The notes below the pieces were generated by a model. The model saw only the letters and a list, made by a program, of their open reading frames with translations, had not been told where the DNA came from and did not search any database. The translations under genes and the position numbers were made by a program. DNA of 58,509 nucleotides from a bacterium (lineage in GTDB: Bacteria; Vulcanimicrobiota; Xenobia; Xenobiales; JADMJV01), in assembly GCA_030149525.1 (NCBI GenBank), contig JASBRJ010000135.1, positions 1-58,509 of the forward strand, written 5' to 3'. Every line of letters starts with the position of its first letter. Position 1 is the first letter of the stretch. Below, in pieces: positions 6,823-15,279 of this stretch.

Positions 6823-9800
6823 TTAGTACCGCGGAGGTACCTCAAGCAGTTCATCCGAGAGACTGGTTCCGGCTTCGGCCAAGGCCGAGGCTTGCTCAAA
6901 CCAAACCTTGTCGTCGGAGGAGAGGCCGGCTATCGCAAGACCTTCCTTGGCGGCGGCAGCGGCCTTATCGTGCTCCTCCTGCAGAGAAAGAATCACAACC
7001 TGCTCGCGTTTGGTCTCGGGATCTTGGGGTCCGGCCTCCAGAGCCAGTTCGAGAGTCTTGGTGGCATCGGCCATTTTCTTGAGTCGACGATAAGCCCTGG
7101 TCAAGTCGAGGTAAACCTCGGGTTGCGGGTCGCTGGACAGAAGTTTGCGGAACTGCACGACAGCAAGGGTGTCCTTACCCACATGACTGTAGGCCCTGGC
7201 TAGCGACAGGAGATATTCCGGATTCTCGGTGTTCTTCTTCTGCAACTCTCTGAACAGGTCGATGAGTTTGCGAGCGTTGGCTTTGGTTCCAAATTTCTCG
7301 TAAGCCGCTTTGAGGGCCGCGATATTTTTCGGGTCCTCGGTGAGTTTGTCTTTCAGGGCGCTGAGCGCCTCTTCCGGATCGTCAGGAAGTTCCATCGGCG
7401 GAACATCGGCAGCAGGGGCAGCCGCAGCCGCTTCTTTTTCCGCTTGAGCCGCTGCTGCAGCCTCAATCTCTTCAAAATGGGCTTTGACCTTTTCGTTCTC
7501 AGGGTCAAGCTCTTTAAGGCGATTGAAGTGCTCGGCTGCAAGTTCGTCTTCCGAGGCTTCCTTGGCGGCTTGGGCAGCGCCTAGAAGAGCGGAAATCAAC
7601 ACAGGTTTCTTCTTGTCCTCGGCTAGGTCGGAGGCTTCAAGAACACCGATGGCATCGTCGAAACGGCTTTCCTCCACCGCTTTCTCAGCCTTCTTCAGTT
7701 CCAAGCTCTGAGCCAGAGCTTGCGTGGACTCGACTTCGCCAAGGGCTTGAGACGCTTTAAGATGCTCTTCGGCTTTGTCGACATCGCCCGAGTCTAAGCT
7801 GGTTTGACCGTGGGCAGCCCATACCTCGGCCGCTTTCTTTTTCGCATCCTCACTGAGGGCGTCGGTGTCCAGCATGGCCAGAAGAGCCAGAGAATCCTCG
7901 GCCCGATCCGATTGACGGCTGTGGGCGGCGTTCACCAGCAGAGTTTGTAGTTCAGCAGGATCTTCCCCAGCATCTTTGAGCCCTTCGATGATGGACGCGA
8001 GGTCGCCGCCTGCGGCCGACTCGAACTGTTTCTTGAGAAGATCTCGGCGGGTGGCCTGAACATCGGCCTTCTTGTCCTCGGAAGCCTTCTCCAACCAGTT
8101 GGCCGATTGAGCAACGGCCGCAGCCAGGTCCCCCTCTTCTTGAAGTTTGGCAACCAGGGCGCCATAGATCCGGTGACGGTCCTCCTCAGACTCCGGCCCG
8201 TCGGGAACTCCTGCTGCAGCGGCCGCCAGATCGCCGGATTCTTCGGCCTGTTTCCAGGCCGGAACTTCTGCAGCCGCGGCAGCATCGAGGATGGCCTTGG
8301 CATCTTGGTTTTCCGGTTCCCGTTGAAGAAGTTGTTCGGCGAAGGATTTCGCTTTCTCTCCGTCTTCAGAGGCCTGAGCGGCTTTTGCCTGTTCCAGAAG
8401 AAGTTCGGCAGCGAGCTTGGAAACCTCGGCGGGGGCGTCGCTCTGCGCCGCTTCTTCGTCGAGCAGGCTCAGCGCTTGGTCTGTCTGCTCGGCAATGAGG
8501 GCCGAGGCTTTCGCTTTCAGAGCATCGAGATAAACGGTTTTGTCTTCGTCTGATTTGGAAGCCACGGCTCGCGCCAGATCGAGAGCCTCCCCTGAATCCG
8601 CTCCTAGGGCGTGGTCTCTTTGTTGGCGCTGGACGCCCAGCAGGGCGTTTTGAAGTTCGGAATTGGAGGAGAACTGGCTGGTTCTCGCCTGGAGAATCTC
8701 CACTGCTTCTCCAAATTTCTGTTCGCCTGCAAGGGCCGTCGCCCGTTCTGACTCCAAAGCAACGAGCTTGCCTACCACCTGTTCGTGGTCGGGGATGTGA
8801 GATAGGAATCGATCGAGGGTGGCGATACCGGCCGCTTTGTCACCGGCTTCAATCTGGCTGTCGGCCTGGGCCAAGAAGATTCGAGCACCGGCTTCGGCTG
8901 GTCGGGCTTCCGACCCCTCCCACAGCACCATCGCTGCTTCGAAAGACTTGACCTCTTCTAGAGCTGCCAGTTGATCCTCAAGTGAGGGCTGCGTGGTCTC
9001 GTCCTCGGCAGGAGGAACCGGCGCTGCCTCGGGTGTTTCTGCAGGTCCTGCGCTTTCCTCGGCAGGCGCAGCAGCCTCTTCGGCAGGAGCCGCAGCTTCC
9101 TCGGCAGGGGCTGCAGCTTCCTCGGCAGGGGCTTCTGCTTCTTCGGCAGGAGCCGCAGCCTCCTCGGCAGGGGCAGCAGCTTCCTGGGCAGGGGCCGCAG
9201 CTTCCTCGGCAGGGGCCGCAGCTTCTTCGGCAGATGCGGTCCCTGAAACTTCGGCTTGGCCGGTGTTCTGGGTGATGTTGAGCTCAGCTTTGAGTTGACC
9301 GGCAAGCTCATCATTGTTTTGGTCGTTGGCGATCTGCAAGCCCGAGGTGAAGAGCTCCAGAGCGCGGTCGGTCTGGCCGGCACCTCTGAGGTATTGGCCG
9401 AAATGGAAGTAGACGGGGGCGTAGCCGGGCGCCTTCTGCAAAATGCTTTCGAAAAGATTCTTGGCTTCGTCGGCCTGTCCGGTCACATTGGCCAGAATAG
9501 CTTGTTGCAGAACTTCCTCGGCGGAGAAGTCGGGGTCGTCCGCTACCGGCTCTGCGGGAACTTGCTCTTCAGCCGCCGCTTCCGGCTGACTGTCGGGTTG
9601 GGTGGCCGGTTCCTCTGGGGCAGCGCTCTCCTCCGCCGCCGGGGTGGGCTCGGCGGTTGCAGGCTCGGCGAAAGGATCGTCGACAGGTTGCGGCTCCGCG
9701 GCTGCAAAAGGGTCCTCCGCAGCAGGCTCAGGAGGGGCGAACGGGTCGTCTGCCGGGGCGGCAGCCTGGAAGGGATCTTCGACCGGAGTGGACTCGGAGG

Positions 9801-12480
9801 GAGTTGTCTCTTGGGCTGCGGCCTCTGCGAAGGGGTCTTCTGCCGCCGCAGGTTCGGGAGTCGCCTCTGCCGGCCCGCCGGAGAAGGGGTCTTCTGCCTC
9901 AACGGGAGCAGCAGCCTCTTGCGATGCGGAGGCAAAGGGGTCTTCCGCAGCGGGCGCCACCGGTTCCGGTTCGGGGGCGCTGGGAGCCTCAGCAGTTGCT
10001 GGTTCAGCGAACGGATTGGATTCTGCAACGGGCTCTTCTGCCACCACAGGTTCAGGCGCAGGAGCTACGTCGGCAAAAGGGTTGCTCGGCTCGGGTTCCG
10101 TCATGGGAGGGTCTTGAGGTGCGGCTGCCGCGAACGGATCGTCGACTGGGGCCGGAGCAGGAGCCGGCTCTTGAGGGGCTGCTGCAGCGAAAGGATCTTG
10201 GACAGAGCTTGCCGGCGGCTCCTGTGGTGCGGCTGCGCTGAACGGGTCCTCTGCAGCAACGGGCTCCGGAGTGGAGGCTGCGAAAGGATCCTCCGAGGCG
10301 CTGGGCAGAGGCTCGGATGGTGCGGCGTCCTGGCCGATGAAGTCGAAGGGATCGGTCGACTCCGGCTCGGTTCGAGGGGGCGCTGCCGGGGCAGGAGTGG
10401 CCACCGGTAGGGGCGGCGCTCCTGCACTGGGGTCGTAGGGGGCAAGAGCAGCCAACGCGTCCGAGGCTTCTTTGTGACTCGGATTGATGGATAGGATGCG
10501 CTGAAAGTTGGCCTTGGCTTCGGCTTCTTGACCGGCGGCCTGCAGGGCTTTGGCGAAGCCCAGAATGCTCTCCACATTGTTTTCTTCGACCCGCACAGCG
10601 GTACGCCAAGCATCGATGGCGTCTTGGGAGCGACCCTGACGATCCAAGAGCCGAGCCTGAGTTTGCCGCAGTTCCACATGCTCGGGGTTGAGCTGGAGAG
10701 CCTTTCGGATCTCTTCCGAGGCTTTGTCCGCCATGCCGGAATCGGCCAGGGCGAGACAGTATTTGGAAATGAAGGTCATGTTGTTGCGGTTCTCTTCGAG
10801 CTTACGTTCGAAGAACTGCAGGGCACGATCGGGTTGGCCAAGTTGCATGTAGGCCTCGCCCAAGCTCACCATAGAAGGGGCGAAAGAAGGCTCCACGTCC
10901 AGCGCCTGCTGGAAGAAATCCACGGCGATGCTGGGCTTTTTCCGACTGGTGAGATAAATATGGCCCAATCCGTGGAGGGCTTCGAAGTGTCTCGGGTCCA
11001 GGCGAACCGTTTCTTGGAACGCCTCGAAAGCGTAGTCGGGCATGTCCAGAGTTTGGAAAGCATGAGCCATACGGAATCTGGCTTCCACCGACTGGGGATT
11101 GAGCTCCACCACTTTCCGATAGAGGGAGATGGCTTCGTCGAACTGTCCTTGCTCCATATGGACGTCGGCCAGAAAAAAGTTGGTTTCCAGATCGTTGGGG
11201 TTGAGTTTGATCGCCTGCTTTAGCTCGTTAGCAGCCTCTTGCGGGCGCTTCGCTTTCAGGTAGGAGCGACCAAGATTGAGGTGATACTGAGCGTCGTGAG
11301 GCTTAAGCTCGACGGCCCGTCGGTAAGCCTCAATAGCTTGCTCCGGTTGGTTAAGCTCATCTCGCATGAGCCCCAGGTTGTAGGCGGCGAAGGCATCCTT
11401 CGGATTCAGGCGAGCCGATTCTCCGTAGTGGGTCGCCGCAGCTTCGAAGTCTTTTTGACGATGGTAGGCTTGAGCCAGGCTGTAGTGAGCGTAGGCGTCC
11501 TGAGGATTGATCTCTAGAGCCTTCCTGAAGCCCGTGATGGCACGGTCGATGTCGCCCAGTTGGAGCGCTGTCGTGCCAAGTTCGTAGACCGCTTCAGACG
11601 AATCCGGATCGAGTTCGACGGCTTTCTCATAACAGTGAATGGCCAGATCCGGTCGGTACATCTGCTTACAGCATTCGGCGAGTCGAAGGTGGATGCGGGC
11701 GTCGGTGGGGTCCAGATCGAGAGCGCGCTGATATTGCTTCATGGCGCGCTTGTATTTGGTCTGCTTCATGAAGATTCGGCCCAAGGCGAAGTGATACTTA
11801 CTCACTTCCGGGTCGAGTTCAATGGCTCGCTCGACATGGCGAAGAGCAAGAGCGCTCATGTTCTCTTTTTCGTAGATCAGGCCGAGCTCGTAGTGAGAAT
11901 CGGCATAGCGAGAGTTCCCGTCGATGGCGCGCTGAAAAGACGTGATGGCGAGCTTGTTCTGCCCCAGTTGGCTGAAGATTTCACCCATCTGGTAGTGGGC
12001 TTCCCAAAGATCGGGATTGATGTCTAGAGCGCGCTTCAGGCTCTGCAGCGCCAGCTCCGGTTTTTGGAAATATTTGTAGGCGGTTCCTAGCTGGTAACGG
12101 GCAAAGGCATCTTTCGGATTGATGACGATGGGGCGCTCGAGTTGCTGGATGGCCGAGTCGAATTTTGGCTTGTAGATTGGGCGCAGTTCGGGGCTGGAGA
12201 AGTTGTTGTGCAAGTAGGGATCAAGCTCGAAAGCTTTGGCCCACTCTTGCAAGGCCAGTTGAAGTTCACCACCTTTTGCAAACAGAAATCCCCTGTGAAG
12301 ATAGCTCATGGCGTGGCGAGGCTGCAGCTTGATGGCTGTTTCATAATGCTTGACAGCCTCGGCCGTATTGCCGGCATCTTCATGGGCGAACCCCAGCCTG
12401 AAATGGGCTTCCGGGTTTTCCGGTTGTAACTTTACTAATGTTGAGTACTTTTGTACTTCTGGTGAGGTAACTTCAGCCAT
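6823..12480 (-). CDS. Giant tetratricopeptide-repeat protein with DPF/NPF-rich linker
   Basis: This 1885-residue protein fills 5.7 kb. Residues 1 to about 680 are a near-continuous array of 34-residue TPR units, many ending in the form LNP or LDP. Residues about 682-975 are disordered and rich in Pro, Ala and Glu, with twelve DPF and two NPF tripeptides, often as EDPFAAA. A short TPR-like block (about 978-1075) follows, then a 7-residue repeat region (APAEEAA, about 1080-1155), then an Ala-rich helical and TPR-like C-terminus with a final set of repeats near 1690-1860. No signal peptide or membrane helix is visible, so it is probably cytoplasmic and a scaffold. The ATG at 12480 follows AGGA 8 bases upstream. 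It is a single-gene unit ended by the terminator at 6774. Confidence 0.9.
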   Translation of the reverse strand: MAEVTSPEVQKYSTLVKLQPENPEAHFRLGFAHEDAGNTAEAVKHYETAIKLQPRHAMSYLHRGFLFAKGGELQLALQEWAKAFELDPYLHNNFSSPELRPIYKPKFDSAIQQLERPIVINPKDAFARYQLGTAYKYFQKPELALQSLKRALDINPDLWEAHYQMGEIFSQLGQNKLAITSFQRAIDGNSRYADSHYELGLIYEKENMSALALRHVERAIELDPEVSKYHFALGRIFMKQTKYKRAMKQYQRALDLDPTDARIHLRLAECCKQMYRPDLAIHCYEKAVELDPDSSEAVYELGTTALQLGDIDRAITGFRKALEINPQDAYAHYSLAQAYHRQKDFEAAATHYGESARLNPKDAFAAYNLGLMRDELNQPEQAIEAYRRAVELKPHDAQYHLNLGRSYLKAKRPQEAANELKQAIKLNPNDLETNFFLADVHMEQGQFDEAISLYRKVVELNPQSVEARFRMAHAFQTLDMPDYAFEAFQETVRLDPRHFEALHGLGHIYLTSRKKPSIAVDFFQQALDVEPSFAPSMVSLGEAYMQLGQPDRALQFFERKLEENRNNMTFISKYCLALADSGMADKASEEIRKALQLNPEHVELRQTQARLLDRQGRSQDAIDAWRTAVRVEENNVESILGFAKALQAAGQEAEAKANFQRILSINPSHKEASDALAALAPYDPSAGAPPLPVATPAPAAPPRTEPESTDPFDFIGQDAAPSEPLPSASEDPFAASTPEPVAAEDPFSAAAPQEPPASSVQDPFAAAAPQEPAPAPAPVDDPFAAAAPQDPPMTEPEPSNPFADVAPAPEPVVAEEPVAESNPFAEPATAEAPSAPEPEPVAPAAEDPFASASQEAAAPVEAEDPFSGGPAEATPEPAAAEDPFAEAAAQETTPSESTPVEDPFQAAAPADDPFAPPEPAAEDPFAAAEPQPVDDPFAEPATAEPTPAAEESAAPEEPATQPDSQPEAAAEEQVPAEPVADDPDFSAEEVLQQAILANVTGQADEAKNLFESILQKAPGYAPVYFHFGQYLRGAGQTDRALELFTSGLQIANDQNNDELAGQLKAELNITQNTGQAEVSGTASAEEAAAPAEEAAAPAQEAAAPAEEAAAPAEEAEAPAEEAAAPAEEAAAPAEEAAAPAEESAGPAETPEAAPVPPAEDETTQPSLEDQLAALEEVKSFEAAMVLWEGSEARPAEAGARIFLAQADSQIEAGDKAAGIATLDRFLSHIPDHEQVVGKLVALESERATALAGEQKFGEAVEILQARTSQFSSNSELQNALLGVQRQQRDHALGADSGEALDLARAVASKSDEDKTVYLDALKAKASALIAEQTDQALSLLDEEAAQSDAPAEVSKLAAELLLEQAKAAQASEDGEKAKSFAEQLLQREPENQDAKAILDAAAAAEVPAWKQAEESGDLAAAAAGVPDGPESEEDRHRIYGALVAKLQEEGDLAAAVAQSANWLEKASEDKKADVQATRRDLLKKQFESAAGGDLASIIEGLKDAGEDPAELQTLLVNAAHSRQSDRAEDSLALLAMLDTDALSEDAKKKAAEVWAAHGQTSLDSGDVDKAEEHLKASQALGEVESTQALAQSLELKKAEKAVEESRFDDAIGVLEASDLAEDKKKPVLISALLGAAQAAKEASEDELAAEHFNRLKELDPENEKVKAHFEEIEAAAAAQAEKEAAAAAPAADVPPMELPDDPEEALSALKDKLTEDPKNIAALKAAYEKFGTKANARKLIDLFRELQKKNTENPEYLLSLARAYSHVGKDTLAVVQFRKLLSSDPQPEVYLDLTRAYRRLKKMADATKTLELALEAGPQDPETKREQVVILSLQEEHDKAAAAAKEGLAIAGLSSDDKVWFEQASALAEAGTSLSDELLEVPPRY
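9046..9238 (-). repeat. 21-bp tandem repeat coding for APAEEAA units
   Basis: About nine in-frame 21-base units (on the plus strand approximately TCCTCGGCAGGGGCCGCAGCT) lie inside the giant TPR gene. They encode 7-residue units with occasional Gln, Glu or Ser replacements. Wobble positions vary, so the array is not brand new. Confidence 0.85.
9600..10350 (-). repeat. DPF/NPF motif-repeat region within the giant TPR gene
   Basis: Irregularly spaced (roughly 12-30 residues) DPF or NPF motifs, fourteen in total, lie in a Pro/Ala/Glu-rich linker. DNA identity between units is only partial, while the tripeptide is kept, suggesting selection on the motif rather than recent duplication. Confidence 0.75.
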
Positions 12481-12514
12481 CTAAGAGTCCTAATCAAACA
12501 CCCTTTACTGTCTC

Positions 12515-12526
12515 TAGATTAATCTA
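12515..12526. promoter_or_regulatory. 12-bp perfect palindrome between divergent genes
   Basis: TAGATTAATCTA is a perfect palindrome in the 122-base gap between the divergent giant TPR gene and the GNAT-mtnA-holA operon. It could be an operator for either side. No matching regulator is known from the window. Confidence 0.3.
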
Positions 12527-12602
12527 TGCGCAGATTTCATTCGGTTCTTACCGGTCGATATTCCAGGGGTTGGGAGGGTGCTCCTGCCCTTAACAAAGCG
12601 GC

Positions 12603-13202
12603 ATGCTTAAAGGGGAATCTCCACAAAACACCAAACCGGCGCTCATGATTTCCTTTGGTGCCGTCAATCTGTGGACGGTGGAGAAGCAAGACCTGGGTGA
12701 ACACTACCGCTGGGCCAACAACGACACAATACGACGCCTAGTAGGTGGCGCGCCCCAACCCCGGAGTTTTGCCGAACTGGAAACTTGGTATCAATCCGTC
12801 CTGAACGATCCCAAGCAGGAGATCTTTTCCATCAAGACTCCCGAGGCTCAACTGATCGGTTGGGCGCAGCTTTGCGACATCAACTTCATCAACGGGCAGG
12901 CTGATATCGGATTGGTCGTGGATGAAGCGTTCTGGGGTAGGGGAGTCGGTCATGATGCTCTGGTCGCTCTGGTGAAGTACTGTTTCGACGATCTCCGACT
13001 CCACCGAGCGGGGGCTCATATTCTTTCCATTAACCTCCCTTCGCTCCAACTTTTCAAAAAAGTAGGTTTTCAGAAGGAGGGTGTGAAGCGAGAGGCTTAC
13101 TTTACCAGTGGTCGTTTTCTCGACGTGGAATGCCTCGGACTGCTCTGTCGCGATTTTAAATGTCCCCAGGCTAAGACCGAATTGAAGGAGTTTGAAGAGT
13201 GA
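12603..13202 (+). CDS. GNAT acetyltransferase, RimJ/RimL type
   Basis: The 199-residue protein has the GNAT fold of the RimJ/RimL branch (Acetyltransf_3). The middle carries an IGWAQL strand and IGLVVDEAFWGRGVGHDAL, the acetyl-CoA pyrophosphate-binding Q/RxxGxG/A loop (here GRGVG). LFKKVGFQKEGVKRE and a FLDVECLGLL strand complete the C-terminal half. It would transfer an acetyl group from acetyl-CoA to an amine, perhaps a protein N-terminus; the substrate is unknown. Its TGA overlaps the GTG of mtnA in GTGA, so the two are coupled. An ATG at 12645 is an alternative start; neither has a good ribosome-binding site. Confidence 0.85.
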   Translation: MLKGESPQNTKPALMISFGAVNLWTVEKQDLGEHYRWANNDTIRRLVGGAPQPRSFAELETWYQSVLNDPKQEIFSIKTPEAQLIGWAQLCDINFINGQADIGLVVDEAFWGRGVGHDALVALVKYCFDDLRLHRAGAHILSINLPSLQLFKKVGFQKEGVKREAYFTSGRFLDVECLGLLCRDFKCPQAKTELKEFEE

Positions 13203-14233
13203 AACCTGTTTTATGGAAGGACAACAAAGTCCACATGGTCGACCAGCGCCGCCTCCCCACCGAGGAGATCTGGCTGACCTACGAGACTGCCGTTGCCGTT
13301 GCCGACGCCATCAAGACCATGGTGGTCAGAGGAGCGCCTGCCATCGGCGTTGCAGCCGCCTACGGACTGGCTTTGGAAGCTCTGACATTCGAAGGAACGC
13401 GCGATTCACTTCTCTCCACCCTGGAAGCCAAAGCGGCGATTCTGGAAGCTACTCGGCCCACCGCCATCAATCTGAAGTGGGCCCTGGATCGTATGTTGCG
13501 CTTTGCCCGCAAGAGTTCGCATTCCGATGTGAAAGAGCTGTGTTCGGCTCTGGTCAAAGAGGCCCAGGAGATTCACGCCGAAGACATTCGACTGTGCAGG
13601 ACGATAGGTGAGGCCGGTGCTACTCTCATTCCCCACGGAGCCAAGGTGTTGACCCACTGTAACGCCGGTGCTCTCGCCACGGGTGATTACGGAACAGCCT
13701 TGGGCGTTATTCGCTCGGCCCGTGACAAGATTTCGTATGTGTGGGTCGATGAGACTCGCCCTTTCCTCCAAGGCGCCCGTCTTACGGCCTGGGAGTTGAT
13801 GAAAGAAGAGATCCCGTGCCGGCTCATCTGCGACAACATGGCGGGCCACTTTATGCAGCGGCGGATGGTGGACGCGGTGGTTGTGGGAGCCGACAGAATT
13901 ACGGCCAACGGTGCGGTCGCTAACAAGATCGGAACCTACAATCTTGCAGTTCTCTGCCGTTTTCATGAAATACCTTTCTATGTGGCCGCTCCCTACTCAA
14001 CCGTAGACCTGAATCTTTCCGATGGAATGGATATCCCCATCGAAGAGCGAGACCGCCGAGAGGTCACCCATGTGGGTCAAACTCAAATCGCCCCGGATAA
14101 CGTTCCGGTAGCAAATCCGGCCTTCGACGTGACCCCGCCTGAACTGGTCAGTGCCATCATCACCGAGCGGGGTGTCATCAAGGCCCCCTTCGCGCCGGGA
14201 TTGGCTGAGTTAGTAGAAGCAGCGGGACGCTAA
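13199..14233 (+). CDS. mtnA: Methylthioribose-1-phosphate isomerase
   Basis: The 344-residue product matches MtnA along its whole length. MVVRGAPAIG lies near the N-terminus, then HCNAGALATGDYGTALG (containing the catalytic Cys), DETRPFLQGARLTAWEL, CDNMAGHFM and VVGADRITANGAVANKIGTY (containing the catalytic Asp). MtnA converts 5-methylthioribose 1-phosphate to methylthioribulose 1-phosphate in methionine salvage. The family also includes eIF2B-related sugar-phosphate isomerases, but the motifs favour MtnA. No other salvage genes are in the window. It starts with GTG at 13199, overlapping the GNAT stop, and holA follows after 9 bases. Confidence 0.94.
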   Translation: MKPVLWKDNKVHMVDQRRLPTEEIWLTYETAVAVADAIKTMVVRGAPAIGVAAAYGLALEALTFEGTRDSLLSTLEAKAAILEATRPTAINLKWALDRMLRFARKSSHSDVKELCSALVKEAQEIHAEDIRLCRTIGEAGATLIPHGAKVLTHCNAGALATGDYGTALGVIRSARDKISYVWVDETRPFLQGARLTAWELMKEEIPCRLICDNMAGHFMQRRMVDAVVVGADRITANGAVANKIGTYNLAVLCRFHEIPFYVAAPYSTVDLNLSDGMDIPIEERDRREVTHVGQTQIAPDNVPVANPAFDVTPPELVSAIITERGVIKAPFAPGLAELVEAAGR

Positions 14234-14242
14234 GGTCTCTCT

Positions 14243-15268
14243 GTGCCCAAGTTAAAGGTGCTGGAAGTCCTCAAGAAGGGCGTCCCCGAGTCGGTCAAAG
14301 TGGTTCTGCTGAGTGGCGATGATGAGTATCTTCACGACCTGCTTATCAAGAAACTAGAAGCTAGCTATGTGGACCCGGACTTTCGGGACTTCAATCTTCG
14401 CAGGGTCGATTGCAACCGCTCCACTTCCGCCGGGGCGCTGGCGGGGGTGTTAAGTGAATTGCCCACCCTTGTGGACTCTCGTTTGGTTGTCATACAGAGA
14501 GTGAATCAACTCCCTAAACCGGTCTCCAGCCGAGTGGCGGAGTTGTGGGAGGACTCATTGGCTCCTGGGACGGTCGTTGTCGTCACGGCCGGCGGGAAAG
14601 TTAAAGACAGCCCGCTCTGGTCTCAACTGCAACCCAAGGCTCTCCTGGTCGACTGCAAGCTAGAAGAGCGAGACGTCGACTTGCTCCTGGGTACTTTCTG
14701 CAGGAAGCGAAAGCAGAAGGTGGACAAGGCTGCTCTCACTCTCTTGAAGGAGCGGGTGGGGCTCAATCTTCGCACTTTGCTTGGCCATTTGGAAAGATGT
14801 CTTCTCTCGCTTCAGGAAGGTGAGATTCTCTCTGCTGCGGTGATCGAAGAACTGGTCCCCTTCTCCGCCGAAGTCGCCATGTGGAAAATGACCAAAGCGA
14901 TCTCCCAGCGCAATCACCGCGAGGCCCTCTCGATCCTGGATAATCAGTTGGATAGGGGGGAGCAACCCGGGCCGATTCTCAGTTATATCAACAGTTACCT
15001 GACCTCGTTGGTTCAGGTTGGTGGTCTGAGCAAGAGATACCGTTCGGCGGCCGAGGTGGCCTCCGCCATTCCTCGAAAGACCGAGTTTCAGGTGAAGAAG
15101 ACTTTGGAAGACTTAAAAACCTGGAGTTCCCGCGATCTGGAGGAAGGCTTTGAGGCTTTGACCCGAGCCGACTTCAAATGCAAAGGAGGCGAGGGGGGGG
15201 CCGATCCCCGCCTCCTTCTTCAGATGTTGGTCTTGAAGCTCTGCTCTCGTAAACGAGGCCGCCGCTAA
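14243..15268 (+). CDS. holA: DNA polymerase III delta subunit
   Basis: At 341 residues this has the size and layout of HolA. An N-terminal AAA-like domain (VVLLSGDDEYLHDLLIKKL, residues about 20-38) lacks a Walker A loop, as delta does, and the LVVIQRVNQLP and GTVVVVTAGGK strands follow. Domain II (about 150-215) has LNLRTLLGHLERCLLSL, and the C-terminal collar domain runs to the end. Delta opens the beta sliding clamp within the clamp loader. The start is a GTG at 14243. It is the last gene of the GNAT-mtnA-holA operon and converges on argS with an 11-base gap. Confidence 0.88.
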   Translation: MPKLKVLEVLKKGVPESVKVVLLSGDDEYLHDLLIKKLEASYVDPDFRDFNLRRVDCNRSTSAGALAGVLSELPTLVDSRLVVIQRVNQLPKPVSSRVAELWEDSLAPGTVVVVTAGGKVKDSPLWSQLQPKALLVDCKLEERDVDLLLGTFCRKRKQKVDKAALTLLKERVGLNLRTLLGHLERCLLSLQEGEILSAAVIEELVPFSAEVAMWKMTKAISQRNHREALSILDNQLDRGEQPGPILSYINSYLTSLVQVGGLSKRYRSAAEVASAIPRKTEFQVKKTLEDLKTWSSRDLEEGFEALTRADFKCKGGEGGADPRLLLQMLVLKLCSRKRGRR

Positions 15269-15279
15269 ACCTCTGCAGC

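Noticed and set aside
9046-9238. Direct-repeat array resembling a CRISPR
   Set aside because: The 21-base units are back to back without spacers, in frame and coding, inside the TPR gene.
9256-10410. Long plus-strand frame opposite the giant TPR gene, rich in Arg, Gly and Cys
   Set aside because: It is the complement of the low-complexity Pro/Ala/Glu region; the composition follows from that repeat sequence, and there is no ribosome-binding site or family signal.
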